DNA of 53,335 nucleotides from RGIG1959 sp045540655 (GCA_045540655.1 JAZQHP010000056.1:1-53335), one strand, 5' to 3'; numbered from the stretch's first letter, positions 1 through 8,311 are shown. The notes: generated by a model from the letters alone, not told the origin. Numbers and translations: made by a program.

Positions 1-483
1 GTCTTCCTAAGACCGGCTTGGCCTCCGACTTGGGAGCTGATTTGTGGTTTTCTTTCAGGCAAAAAGGAAATCATGAATTGGGAGCCATCTGACCTGTTCC
101 AGTTTTGCTATGACACGACACCAATCAAAGGAAGCCTTGACGATGTGATGGCAGTTATTGACGAAAGTGCTGTGAACAGAGCAATCAGAATCGGTGCCTG
201 CAACATATTCCACGGATGTGTACACAATATGCTGCATGAAAAGAGCGAAGATATTTTGCGTGGACTGTATAAATCTGCCTCTTTCGTTGTACAGGCAATT
301 GCTTTCAAGCAAACCGGAAACTATATCAGCCATCAAAAAGAATTGCTCCAAGTTGTATCTTCCGATGAACGGGTCATTGTTGAAACCTTTTTGAAATTGA
401 AAAATGGCGGAGTAGCAGATTTCAATTTGATGTCTGAAACATTGTTTGCTTGGTCTAAAAAATGGATTTCTGAAAACAGTTAA
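1..483 (+). CDS. Nucleotidyltransferase-like protein, C-terminal part (partial at left edge)
   Basis: The reading frame is open from base 1 and ends with TAA at 481-483, so the start lies outside the window. An internal ATG at 73 has only a weak purine stretch (AAAAAGGAA) before it, which argues that 73 need not be the true start. The visible 160 residues are mostly alpha helical. The block around YKSASFVVQAIAFKQTGNYI followed by a short charged helix resembles the helical (HEPN-like) C-terminal half of small antibiotic-type nucleotidyltransferases. The catalytic GSxxxG...DxD half would lie upstream and cannot be checked here. A strong hairpin with a T-run lies about 90 bases downstream. The family call rests on pattern recognition alone and is tentative; a free-standing HEPN protein is the alternative. 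Confidence 0.4.
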   Translation, partial: VFLRPAWPPTWELICGFLSGKKEIMNWEPSDLFQFCYDTTPIKGSLDDVMAVIDESAVNRAIRIGACNIFHGCVHNMLHEKSEDILRGLYKSASFVVQAIAFKQTGNYISHQKELLQVVSSDERVIVETFLKLKNGGVADFNLMSETLFAWSKKWISENS

Positions 484-573
484 ACAAATTCCAATTTGTC
501 TAACAGTATATCTGCGCACCTTTTCTTCGTTTTTACCTATGTTTACGCACCGTTATGCTGTTCTTCCGCAAAT

Positions 574-625
574 AAGAACGAAAGTTATGATACCATTGGT
601 TTTGCAACTTTCGTTCTTTTTCTTT
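574..625 (+). terminator. Rho-independent terminator of the left-edge gene
   Basis: A perfect 13-bp stem, AAGAACGAAAGTT (574-586) with AACTTTCGTTCTT (606-618), has a 19-base loop and is followed by a T-rich run on the + strand. Confidence 0.75.
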
Positions 626-744
626 TTAATCTAAATAAATAAAGAATTTGATAAACAGTTCCCATCGTTTGAATCTGAGCAAAACACTACTTTTAGGCTT
701 TCTTACCTCAATTCTGCTGCGTTTAGGTAGTCTTTCGCAAACAA

Positions 745-769
745 AAAAGCGACCTTTTCGGTCGCTTTT
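745..769. terminator. Bidirectional terminator
   Basis: A perfect 10-bp stem, AAAAGCGACC (745-754) with GGTCGCTTTT (760-769), has a TTTTC loop and A/T runs on both flanks. It serves mainly the minus-strand gene that ends at 818. Confidence 0.8.
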
Positions 770-817
770 CTTGTTTTTAAACCGGAACGAGAGCCTCTGC
801 ATACGGTCAGCTGTATG

Positions 818-1207
818 TTATGCCGTGAAGGTGATGACCGGACCGTCCAGAAAACGAGTGGCTGTCCGTACGCCGTACCGCTCCACTTTGCAACGCTCTT
901 TCTGATCCTTATAGCCGATCGCAAACTTGAACACAAAGCCCATCACCGAGCCGATCGCACGGCTTTCGTTGGCATTGAACTCGAATCCATCGGCAGGATT
1001 CTTCTGTCGCTTGTAAATCAGCAGAAGCGATTTCACAGGCGGCACTCCGAGATCGTTTGCAAACACGATGTTGCTCAACAGCACCGGATCTTTGATAGTG
1101 TCCATGCAAAAATCCCAGAGCGCACCCGAGTCAACAAAGGTGGCGGCTCCGCGATACGTTTTCGCGAAGTCTTTGTAAATGGCGTTAATAATGCTTTGCG
1201 TGGTCAT
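818..1207 (-). CDS. Hypothetical protein, 129 residues
   Basis: I do not recognise this family. GGAGG at 1216-1220 lies 8 bases before the ATG at 1207, so I prefer this start (MTTQ) over upstream in-frame ATGs reaching 1231. There is no signal peptide and no membrane segment. The protein is a soluble alpha/beta mixture with a well conserved look: a central hydrophobic helix (SLLLIYKRQ), a glycine-rich stretch (IGSVMGFVFKFAIGYK), and a basic, beta-like C-terminus ending in PVITFTA. It is a single-gene unit with its own sigma-A promoter upstream and its own terminator downstream, which supports it being real. No function can be assigned from the sequence. Confidence 0.65.
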   Translation of the reverse strand: MTTQSIINAIYKDFAKTYRGAATFVDSGALWDFCMDTIKDPVLLSNIVFANDLGVPPVKSLLLIYKRQKNPADGFEFNANESRAIGSVMGFVFKFAIGYKDQKERCKVERYGVRTATRFLDGPVITFTA

Positions 1208-1246
1208 AATCATTACCTCCATAACCCACATTTATTTTGTAGTCTT

Positions 1247-1275
1247 ATATTACCACATTTTTTTGATGTTGTCAA
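1247..1275 (-). promoter_or_regulatory. Sigma-A promoter of the 818-1207 gene
   Basis: On the minus strand TTGACA (1275-1270), a 17-base spacer, then TAATAT (1252-1247), about 40 bases before the chosen start. Confidence 0.7.
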
Positions 1276-1333
1276 GTAAAACGTAAAGAAAAGTGTAGGT
1301 TTTAAAAATTGTTTATTGCCGATAACCAGAAGC

Positions 1334-1363
1334 GGGTGGCTCGCATGAGCCGCCCCCTTTTCT
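1334..1363. terminator. GC-rich hairpin downstream of the small membrane protein
   Basis: GGGTGGCTC (1334-1342) pairs with GAGCCGCCC (1347-1355) with one G.T pair and a GCAT loop. The T-rich run is on the + strand side, so its role as a minus-strand terminator is uncertain. Confidence 0.4.
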
Positions 1364-1368
1364 TTTCG

Positions 1369-1677
1369 TCAGGAGGAGGTATCGTGGTTTTCGGTCGGTG
1401 CGACAGAGGATCGGACCGAATACGGATTCTTGTTCTCGCGCGGTGCATCCTTGCTGTCGCCGCAACGTGCCGCCGCCTGCATAAGCAACATCCACAACAG
1501 GATGATCACCATCCACGCCGCCAACGCGAGGATAAACCACAGGATCGACCAGCCCAGCACAAAATGCAACACCAGCAGGATCCACGCCGGAATAGACATT
1601 TCCCAGTTGAAAAAGAGCGTGATCAGATAGGCGATCAAAAAGCTCGCATCCCGTTTATAACGTCTCATTCCTCTCAC
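1369..1677 (-). CDS. Small integral membrane protein
   Basis: A protein of about 100 residues with a basic N-terminus, two to three hydrophobic segments between residues 11 and 68 (rich in Trp, Leu, Ile), and a polar, disordered, cytoplasm-like tail containing KDAPRENKNPYSV. The listed start is GTG at 1677, with AAAGGA only 3 bases upstream. An in-frame ATG at 1668, preceded by GAGAGGA, is equally possible. It lies 18 bases downstream of the zinc-ribbon membrane protein gene on the same strand and is probably co-transcribed with it. I do not recognise the family; the fold suggests a small envelope accessory protein, and no catalytic residues are visible. Confidence 0.6.
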   Translation of the reverse strand: MRGMRRYKRDASFLIAYLITLFFNWEMSIPAWILLVLHFVLGWSILWFILALAAWMVIILLWMLLMQAAARCGDSKDAPRENKNPYSVRSSVAPTENHDTSS

Positions 1678-1695
1678 CCATCCTTTCTGTATGTG

Positions 1696-3078
1696 TTACC
1701 GCCGCGACGTCTCTTTATGAACCACCGTTGCCGAGAATCGCCACGGATCCTTTAACGCGTCCGGATTCTTCACATACGCCTTGTCGATCAACAATTCGGT
1801 TTCGGCATAGCCGTTCGCAGGCACCGTCACCGCCAGATGCTCAAACTGTCGGTCAGCAAAAATTTCATCCCGATCATCCAAAAGCGAAAAATCGACTTCG
1901 CCTATCTGCCGCGGAGTATCGAAACCGTTCGCAAACATCAGCTTCATCGCCAGCGACCCGTCCCAAGTCTGCGCGATCATCAGAATGCTGACACGTACTT
2001 CGTCGTTTTTCATAGGCGGTAAATTGGTATCACAAACGATGTCGGTCTCGCCGTTCAGTTGCCTGTCTCCGCTGCCAAACGTAAAGGAACCGTAGACATC
2101 TTCCGTGGTGCCGACACATTCTCCGCGCACCACACAAAGGAGCTGAAGATTCTCCAAGACCAGATTGTCCGGTGTCACATACTGTCGGTCCAGCACCAGC
2201 AACGCATCCTCATAACCGCCATGCGGCACGAGGCAAGGTTTTTCGAGCGCGATGCTTTGCTGACTCGCAACATACTCCCGCGAGGCGGTGGTCACGTCCA
2301 CCTTCAGTCGTTGTAAGGCAATATCCGTATCGGTGCCGTTTGAAAAGCACACGACCAGCGCCATACCGCCGTCGACGGTGTAATAGGCACGTTTCAGCAC
2401 GCTGTTCACCGCGGTGTCTGACATCTCCGGCAGAACATCGCTGTGATACACCGCCCTGCCGTACATCGGCGCGGGCATGCCTGTGCGCTGTACATATTGC
2501 TCGGTGGCCGTGTCCAGTGCACGTTCGGCATCTTCGTAGCCCTTTTCCTTCCACAGCCACAGTTTTGCCATGGTGTCCTCATAGGAGGCTTCTTCGAGCT
2601 GATATGCCAGCAGGATGTTATAGACATGGTCGCCGACAACCGTTATGCGATGGTCATGCGCCGCCTGAGATCCGAGTGCCGCGTAGACATCCAGCGTCGC
2701 GATCCCATCCTCGGCAGAACAAGCTTTGCTGTAATACGCCGTCATGATGTGTTCCACATCGTCGGACAGCGTCGCTTCCAGCAGTTGCTCGCGCAAGGCG
2801 TGTCCTTCCACACGCTGCTGATACACTGCAATCGCTCCATCGGCATCCCCGATTTTCAGCAGGCGGGACACCTGTCCGACCGGGAGGATCGTCAGCCAGA
2901 CAATCACCAGCAGGCACGCGATCACTGCCGATGCCGCCCATACCATCCACAGGCGGCTTTTGCGCGGTGTGGCTGTCACGGGAGACGATGCGGTGACAGA
3001 CGTTTCCGTCGCCTCCCCGCAGTGCGGACAAACCGGTGTACCGTCCTCCAACACGGACGAGCAAACCTTGCAAACCAT
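1696..3078 (-). CDS. Zinc-ribbon, single-pass membrane protein of unknown function
   Basis: The start ATG at 3078 has GGGAGG about 9 bases upstream; longer frames to 3195 run across the promoter and are rejected. The 460-residue product opens with a zinc ribbon (C3, C6, C17, C20; CPHCG knuckle), then a Ser/Thr/Pro linker and one membrane helix around residues 44-66. A helical, TPR-like region follows (residues about 70-210, with QQRVEGHALREQLLEA and LWLWKEKGYEDAERAL). The C-terminal half is a beta-rich module that is probably two Ig-like domains. This architecture, cytoplasmic ribbon plus a large outside domain, is common in clostridial zinc-ribbon membrane proteins. A role in envelope stress sensing or scaffolding is a guess. 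It starts an operon with the small membrane protein. Confidence 0.7.
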   Translation of the reverse strand: MVCKVCSSVLEDGTPVCPHCGEATETSVTASSPVTATPRKSRLWMVWAASAVIACLLVIVWLTILPVGQVSRLLKIGDADGAIAVYQQRVEGHALREQLLEATLSDDVEHIMTAYYSKACSAEDGIATLDVYAALGSQAAHDHRITVVGDHVYNILLAYQLEEASYEDTMAKLWLWKEKGYEDAERALDTATEQYVQRTGMPAPMYGRAVYHSDVLPEMSDTAVNSVLKRAYYTVDGGMALVVCFSNGTDTDIALQRLKVDVTTASREYVASQQSIALEKPCLVPHGGYEDALLVLDRQYVTPDNLVLENLQLLCVVRGECVGTTEDVYGSFTFGSGDRQLNGETDIVCDTNLPPMKNDEVRVSILMIAQTWDGSLAMKLMFANGFDTPRQIGEVDFSLLDDRDEIFADRQFEHLAVTVPANGYAETELLIDKAYVKNPDALKDPWRFSATVVHKETSRR

Positions 3079-3117
3079 CGGCTGTGCCTCCCTTTTCCTT
3101 CGTTTTAGTTCCTGAAA

Positions 3118-3146
3118 AGTATACCACAATCCTCTGTGCGCGTCAA
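3118..3146 (-). promoter_or_regulatory. Sigma-A promoter of the zinc-ribbon membrane protein gene
   Basis: On the minus strand TTGACG (3146-3141), 17 bases, TATACT (3123-3118). Confidence 0.75.
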
Positions 3147-3167
3147 TCCTCTCCGTTCTCACCTTTC

Positions 3168-3196
3168 TTGACATGGATCGCAAAATATGGTACATT
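3168..3196 (+). promoter_or_regulatory. Sigma-A promoter of the metallophosphoesterase gene
   Basis: TTGACA (3168-3173), 17 bases, TACATT (3191-3196), 40 bases before the ATG. It is back-to-back with the divergent promoter at 3118-3146; only 21 bases separate the two -35 boxes. Confidence 0.75.
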
Positions 3197-3235
3197 CAAA
3201 GCAGGACTCTGTTAAAAAGAAATGAGGGATCGTTT

Positions 3236-4294
3236 ATGAGCAAACCTGTCAGCAAGAAAATCGTGGCGTTGATCTGCGCTGTTGCCGTGATCGTTGTCGC
3301 GGCGGCATCGGTCATCGTGGTGGCGGTTGTGGTACCGAAGGAGAAGGACAACAACGATAAGGTGTTCACCTTCCTGTGGACCTCCGATCCGCAGTGGTAT
3401 TCGTTCAAGTATCCCGAAATCATCGAACACCAGAATCAATGGATCGCGGAGAATTATAAAGATTACGACATCCGCTATATGTTCCATACAGGTGATTTCG
3501 TCAACCTGCCGCACAATCATGAGGAATGGGCGGTGATGACCGCCTCCTATGAGGATCTGGACGATTGCGGCATCCCCTACGGCGTACTGGCAGGCAACCA
3601 TGATGTGGACAAGGACGATCACACCGAATTCAGTCAGTATTTCGGTGCCGCGCGCTACGAGGATAACAAGTGGTACGGCGGCGATTACGAGGACAACTTC
3701 GGGCATTACGATCTGATGACCATTGCAGGTGTGGACTTCATCTTCGCATACATGGGCTACAACGAGGAATATGCCGATGAAGATATCGCCTGGCTCAATG
3801 AGGTGCTCGCCGAACACAACGACCGTATTGCCATCCTCTGCTTCCACGATTACCTGAAGGTATCCGGCAAGCGCTCCGCCAACGGCGATCTGTTCTTTGA
3901 AAAGGTGGTTTTACAGAATCCGAACGTACGCCTGGTGCTGTGCGGTCACAATTATCTCGCCACCAGACGTTACGATTTCATCGACGACAACGGCGACGGC
4001 GATCCCGATCGGAATGTGTTCCAGATCATGGCAAACTATCAAGCAACGCTCAACGGCGGCAACGGGTTCATGCGCTTTATGGAATGCGACGTGGAAAACG
4101 GCACAATCAAGAGCACCACCTATTCCCCCTATCTGGACCGTTACGGTTCCGATTTCGAGGACGGGACACGGTTTGATATGTTCGGTACGATCGACGAGTT
4201 CACCATTCCCTTCGATTTCAGTCAGCCCACCCCCGACGAAGACACCAATACCCAAGGCGAGGCGCTCACCAATTACACCTACGGCGCCCGATAA
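3236..4294 (+). CDS. Membrane-anchored calcineurin-like metallophosphoesterase
   Basis: Start ATG 3236 follows GAGGGA at good spacing; a longer in-frame start at 3173 would overlap the promoter. The protein has 352 residues. Residues 7-34 form a hydrophobic signal anchor rich in Val/Ala, then a metallophosphoesterase domain. Motifs seen: SDPQW with D51 (the usual DxH is DxQ here), HTGD (G86-D87), AGNHD (120-123), a later FHD, and CGHN near the C-terminal third where the family usually has GHxH. These motifs bind a di-metal centre and hydrolyse phosphoesters. The substrate is unknown and outside the membrane by topology. The C-terminus is acidic and Thr-rich. It is a single-gene unit with its own promoter and terminator. 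The altered DxH and GHxH motifs could change metal use or substrate. Confidence 0.85.
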   Translation: MSKPVSKKIVALICAVAVIVVAAASVIVVAVVVPKEKDNNDKVFTFLWTSDPQWYSFKYPEIIEHQNQWIAENYKDYDIRYMFHTGDFVNLPHNHEEWAVMTASYEDLDDCGIPYGVLAGNHDVDKDDHTEFSQYFGAARYEDNKWYGGDYEDNFGHYDLMTIAGVDFIFAYMGYNEEYADEDIAWLNEVLAEHNDRIAILCFHDYLKVSGKRSANGDLFFEKVVLQNPNVRLVLCGHNYLATRRYDFIDDNGDGDPDRNVFQIMANYQATLNGGNGFMRFMECDVENGTIKSTTYSPYLDRYGSDFEDGTRFDMFGTIDEFTIPFDFSQPTPDEDTNTQGEALTNYTYGAR

Positions 4295-4319
4295 TCGGAT
4301 CGGATATAGAAAAAAGCCA

Positions 4320-4347
4320 GCCGCGACACACAGTCGCGGCTCGCTTT
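4320..4347 (+). terminator. Terminator of the metallophosphoesterase gene
   Basis: GCCGCGAC (4320-4327) pairs with GTCGCGGC (4333-4340) around ACACA and is followed by a T-run; convergent with the TIR gene. Confidence 0.75.
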
Positions 4348-4385
4348 TTCACTTTGATTTCAAATAATATAATGCAACGCGTCGT

Positions 4386-5336
4386 TTACTCGCGCCAAAA
4401 AGACGAGTCGCAGAGCATCAGCATGGGCGAATATGTGAGGGTATCCACAAAGGCGTCATCGCTGGCGTAACGGTAGCGAAAAAGCGATTGTTGTTCGCTC
4501 AGATACATCTGAAGATCGCCGGTTAGCCGAACATCTTCCAGATAAACAGGCAGAAAAGAACGCCCCTTAAATCTGGCATATTCAACCTCGTCTTGACATG
4601 TCCTGCTCGCTTGAAAGCTGTCAGAGAGAAATGCAATCACACAGTCACAAAAGTCCAGTTTATCTGCTATGAGTTCCATCCTCTTCACACCGGGACAAAT
4701 GTCGTTATCCCACCACACGCGAAAACCACGATCCTGAAGCCGATGGATAATCGGTATCACGCGGTCGGCATCTTGGTGCGCGTAGCTGGCATAGATATAC
4801 GGCTGGTATCCGTTATAGGGAGTGTGTGGATAACGCACAGGTGGATATGAAATAGATATGGATTTCTCAACAGAGGCAGGTTTTGTAACAGGACGCGGTT
4901 GCGGCACAGAAGCGGTTTTTGCGCGCTCTTGCGGTTTCAGATGAGGGAAAAGTCCCTTCACACGGGAGACAACCTGTTTAAAGGCTTCCCCGTTGCCATT
5001 AAAAACCGAATACATCTGATAATTCTGCAGCATAAAGACATATTTGCGATGGAGCTCAAAATCCTCCATCATAATCGGAAAAATTTGCTTACCGTCGGAG
5101 ATGGCTTGCTTGAGTTCAAGTTCAATCCACGGGGAGGTTTCCACCTTTTCGGATAGCAACAGTAAAAAACAGGAGCAATCTTCAATAGCACCGGGGATTT
5201 CGTCAATATAGTCCGCGCCGAGGGGAATGTCACGGCAGGCGATCCAGCAATCGATGCCTTCCTGTTCCAGTTGCTGCACGAACGCGAGCGATTCTTTTTC
5301 GGTTTCGGATTTGTAACTGACAAACACCGTTGCCAA
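4386..5336 (-). CDS. Tandem TIR-domain protein (two TIR domains)
   Basis: The start is TTG at 5336, read behind AGGAGGGG (5350-5343). The 316-residue product holds two TIR_2-type domains joined by a Pro/Ser linker. Domain 1 covers about residues 1-130: VFVSYKS first strand, GIDCWIACRDIPLG BB-loop region, SPWIELEL helix with the conserved Glu74. Domain 2 covers about 178-285: YASYAHQDAD first strand, FRVWWDNDI, and SRTCQDEVEYA with Glu250 in the conserved position. Such Glu residues are catalytic in NAD-cleaving bacterial TIRs. TIR domains act as NADases, cyclic ADP-ribose makers or adaptor scaffolds. No STING, SAVED, SIR2 or NLR partner is next to it. Defence or signalling is the likely role, but a partner is not visible here. 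It follows the GT2/DUF2079 pair by 73 bases and may be read through from it. Confidence 0.85.
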   Translation of the reverse strand: MATVFVSYKSETEKESLAFVQQLEQEGIDCWIACRDIPLGADYIDEIPGAIEDCSCFLLLLSEKVETSPWIELELKQAISDGKQIFPIMMEDFELHRKYVFMLQNYQMYSVFNGNGEAFKQVVSRVKGLFPHLKPQERAKTASVPQPRPVTKPASVEKSISISYPPVRYPHTPYNGYQPYIYASYAHQDADRVIPIIHRLQDRGFRVWWDNDICPGVKRMELIADKLDFCDCVIAFLSDSFQASRTCQDEVEYARFKGRSFLPVYLEDVRLTGDLQMYLSEQQSLFRYRYASDDAFVDTLTYSPMLMLCDSSFWRE

Positions 5337-5409
5337 AGCAGACCCCTCCTTGCGTGAAGATTCACTCTTTTTATAAAATAGTTATTTTTGGTATCGATGA
5401 ACGAAGCCG

Positions 5410-7257
5410 TTATTGGAATGTGCCGTCCCCTTCGTAATGAGGGTTGACGTAGATCTGAACATAGCCGTCCTCGGCAACCAGTTCAAAGCCGCGGTCGACC
5501 ATTTCTCCGATGTTGCTGTCCTCTTCCTTGGTGACAAAATACTGGATTTTGGCAGCCTTTTCATCGTCATGAGGATCGAGATACATATACGGACAATCAT
5601 AAAGAATCGGCATAATATCGCCTTCGACGCCGATGACGGCGTTTTTATCCAGATTCTCGTCCAGGAATGCAATGGAGTTGTGGAACATCTCGCGGTGCGC
5701 GAGATATCCCTTGATGTAGCCGGAATTGCGCGCGATCACACGCGGCACCGTCATCGAGATGCAGGCGATCAGCGCCGTCACCACAATCACTTTGCGCGCT
5801 CTCGGGCGCATACCGATCAGCGCCAGAATACTGCACACGACAATCATCGCTGCCGTACCGTAGGTGTACTGGAAGTCTACATCATACTGGTAGATCCAGT
5901 TGGACATGAAATTCACCAGCAGCATCGGCGCGAGCAGTACCAGCGTCGAGACCTTTTTGGTCATAAACGGCGAGAAAAGCACCGGCACAAACATCCACAG
6001 CAGATATTCAAATTTATCCTCCTGGAAGATCTGCCCGATGGTGTAGCCGAGGTTGAGGAGCGTCGACATAATGATACCGCCGATGCCCGCTTCCCCGTTG
6101 AGTTCAAAGTTGGAATAGCGATAGCCGAATTCCATCGACTCGGTCGCGCCGCACTGCTGAATCATAAAGAGCGCAAACACAAAATACCCAAGCGCCATCA
6201 CCAGCGTGATCAGTCCGTGACGGATCAGGCGTTCATGCAACAACATAAACAGCGCGATCGCCACAAGGTAAATCGCGGCATCCTCCTTGACAGAGCAAAG
6301 CAACAACGCAAAGATATAAAATGGGATAAACTTCCGTTTTAACAGGAAATACACCGCATACAAAATGCAGAATGCCAGAAATTTGTTCTCGTGGAAGTCA
6401 AAATACAGTCCGTAGGAAACGGACGGATACACCAGGTACAGCACGCTGATGAGCAACGTCATCTTCGGAGAAAAGCCCAGCGTGCGGGCAATGCCGAACA
6501 CCGCAAAGACACCGAGTCCGACGAACAGCACCTGCATAATGCACAGATATACAGGGCTAGAGAACAGCATGTAACCGGGAAGCAGAATGTAGAAAAACGG
6601 CGAAAAATGCACCGCAAAGTGCGACAGCTGCATGTTGCGTTCCACCGTGGTGAACGGCAGACCGGTTTCCTTCATATAGGTGAACATCTGCATGAAAATG
6701 CCGAAGTCGAAGGTGTTATAGGTAAAGGAATAGTAGCGGGCAACGCTCATGGCGGACATGTACACCACGAACACCAGAAAGCAAACGCCAACGACGATTC
6801 TTGCCACGGGAAAACCCATGCGGAATTCCGAAAACGCCGTCGGAAACCGATTAAAAATCCAAAGGCACGCGATCAGTGCGATCAGCGTCATGCCGACGCC
6901 GAGCCAGATGTTGCGGTCACCGCCTTTGGGAAGACACAGAAAGAACGACAACAGACTAACCACCAGCGCCGCAGGAAGCACGCGTTCAGCCGTCACAAAC
7001 AGCGTCGCGGCAAACAGCATGCCGGCAATCGCAAGCACCAGCATCGCAAAAAACGCGAGACTTTGCTCCGCGACGTAAGCGCCGTTATCGGTGTAGGCGA
7101 TGTCCTGCATCCGCATACACACGGCCGAAGCCATAAAAAAGCCGATGATGAGCTCTGCCAGAAAGTTCAGAATATAATAGGGTTTGGAACGATCGGACAA
7201 CCGTTTTGCCACTGCGTGGTATTTGATCGCCAGACCGCCGTTGTTAAATACACTCAC
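5410..7257 (-). CDS. DUF2079 polytopic membrane protein
   Basis: A 615-residue protein with about a dozen hydrophobic segments and a soluble, outside C-terminal part (from about residue 520). The central block (YNTFDFGIFMQMF, then HFSPFF, FDFHENKF and VKEDAA) is typical of DUF2079, a family related to GT-C fold membrane glycosyltransferases. Asp in FDFGIF and the HFSP/HEN histidines are the likely catalytic or lipid-sugar-contacting positions. Its ATG overlaps the stop of the upstream GT2 gene by 4 bases (ATGA type), so translation is coupled. The pair probably makes a polyprenyl-phosphate sugar inside and transfers the sugar outside, modifying a wall polymer or protein. The acceptor is unknown. 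Confidence 0.85.
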   Translation of the reverse strand: MSVFNNGGLAIKYHAVAKRLSDRSKPYYILNFLAELIIGFFMASAVCMRMQDIAYTDNGAYVAEQSLAFFAMLVLAIAGMLFAATLFVTAERVLPAALVVSLLSFFLCLPKGGDRNIWLGVGMTLIALIACLWIFNRFPTAFSEFRMGFPVARIVVGVCFLVFVVYMSAMSVARYYSFTYNTFDFGIFMQMFTYMKETGLPFTTVERNMQLSHFAVHFSPFFYILLPGYMLFSSPVYLCIMQVLFVGLGVFAVFGIARTLGFSPKMTLLISVLYLVYPSVSYGLYFDFHENKFLAFCILYAVYFLLKRKFIPFYIFALLLCSVKEDAAIYLVAIALFMLLHERLIRHGLITLVMALGYFVFALFMIQQCGATESMEFGYRYSNFELNGEAGIGGIIMSTLLNLGYTIGQIFQEDKFEYLLWMFVPVLFSPFMTKKVSTLVLLAPMLLVNFMSNWIYQYDVDFQYTYGTAAMIVVCSILALIGMRPRARKVIVVTALIACISMTVPRVIARNSGYIKGYLAHREMFHNSIAFLDENLDKNAVIGVEGDIMPILYDCPYMYLDPHDDEKAAKIQYFVTKEEDSNIGEMVDRGFELVAEDGYVQIYVNPHYEGDGTFQ

Positions 7258-8216
7258 GAATGCTCTCCTCTCTCGTCGTCCTCGTCACGATTGGATTCGC
7301 GCAGGATGTACTTCGGACGATCCTTGGTTTCCGAATAGATCCGCGCCACGTATTGTCCGAGCACGCCGAGGCAGAACAACTGAACACCGCCGATGAAGGT
7401 GATGAGGCACGCCGTCGAAGCCCAACCGTCCACCGGATCGCCGAATGCCAGCCGCCGCACAAAGAAGAAGATCGTCACCGCCATCGCCAGCACGCAGAAC
7501 AGCAAGCCGCACCAGGAGGAGAGGTTCAGCGGGACAGACGAGAAGTTGATGATGCCGTCAAGCGAATACTTGAACAGCTTCCAGAAAGACCACTTCGTCG
7601 TACCCGCCGCACGTTCCACATTCTCATACGGCAACCATTTGGTGCGGAAACCGACCCAGCCGAAAATGCCCTTGGAGAAGCGGTTGTATTCCCCCATGCC
7701 CACAATGGAATCGACCATTTTGCGGTTCATCATACGGAAATCACGCGCGCCGTCTTTGATATCCGCCTCGGAAATGCGGTTGATAATTTTGTAAAACATA
7801 CGGGCAAACATCGAGCGGATGGGCGGCTCGCCTTTGCGCGTTTCGCGGCAGGTCGCCACCGAGTCGAAACCGTCGTTCTTCACCGCCGCATACATGTCGG
7901 GAAGCAAGGCAGGAGGGTCCTGCAAATCGGCATCCATAATCACGCAGTAATCGCCTTTGGCGTTGCAAAGTCCGGCATAGATGCCCGCTTCTTTACCGAA
8001 ATTGCGGGAAAAGGAATAATAAAACACGCGCTTGTCCTTTTGCGCCAGTTCCCGCAGAATCAAAATGGTGTTGTCTTTGGAGCCGTCGTCGATAAACACG
8101 AATTCCACGTCCGCATCCAGCTTGTCCACCCAGCGGCACGTTTCCTCGTAAAAAAGCGGCAACACTTCCTGCTCGTTGTAGCAAGGGACGATGATCGAAA
8201 TAAGATCTCTTTTCAC
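7254..8216 (-). CDS. GT2 glycosyltransferase, polyprenyl-phosphate sugar synthase (GtrB/DPM1-like)
   Basis: A 320-residue protein. The N-terminal GT-A domain shows SIIVPCYNE, IDDGS (42-46), the metal-binding DAD (95-97) in MDADLQDPP, and RNFGKEAG. The C-terminal part has two membrane helices (about 233-255 and 265-295), then a basic-acidic tail. This layout is that of bactoprenol-phosphate glucosyltransferases such as GtrB and of DPM1-type enzymes, which use a nucleotide sugar to load undecaprenyl phosphate on the inner face. It is the first gene of a two-gene unit with the DUF2079 protein, which would be the matching outer-face transferase. Its promoter lies inside the preceding terminator. 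The sugar type cannot be read from sequence. Confidence 0.9.
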   Translation of the reverse strand: MKRDLISIIVPCYNEQEVLPLFYEETCRWVDKLDADVEFVFIDDGSKDNTILILRELAQKDKRVFYYSFSRNFGKEAGIYAGLCNAKGDYCVIMDADLQDPPALLPDMYAAVKNDGFDSVATCRETRKGEPPIRSMFARMFYKIINRISEADIKDGARDFRMMNRKMVDSIVGMGEYNRFSKGIFGWVGFRTKWLPYENVERAAGTTKWSFWKLFKYSLDGIINFSSVPLNLSSWCGLLFCVLAMAVTIFFFVRRLAFGDPVDGWASTACLITFIGGVQLFCLGVLGQYVARIYSETKDRPKYILRESNRDEDDERGEHS

Positions 8217-8248
8217 AAAGCAACACCTACCTATTCTTAGTCTATTTT

Positions 8249-8277
8249 ATTATACAAAAAAGGCAGGGGCTTGTCAA
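8249..8277 (-). promoter_or_regulatory. Sigma-A promoter of the GT2/DUF2079 operon
   Basis: On the minus strand TTGACA (8277-8272), 17 bases, TATAAT (8254-8249). The -35 box and spacer coincide with the loop and distal arm of the upstream terminator hairpin. Confidence 0.8.
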
Positions 8278-8295
8278 TACAAGTCCTGCCTTTTG
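8258..8295 (-). terminator. Terminator of the cupin gene
   Basis: On the minus strand AAGGCAGGACTTGT pairs with ACAAGCCCCTGCCTT (a small internal bulge), followed directly by a run of T. Confidence 0.75.
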
Positions 8296-8311
8296 TTTGC
8301 CGATCGTTTCC

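Larger units (their letters stand above)
484..817. other. Intergenic region with two terminators only
   Basis: No convincing coding frame is present. Short frames here lack ribosome binding sites. The stretch holds the two hairpins listed separately, which close the genes converging from either side. Confidence 0.6.

Noticed and set aside
648..905. Short + frame in the 484-817 gap and beyond
   Set aside because: It crosses a strong terminator and the antisense of the 818-1207 gene and has no ribosome site.
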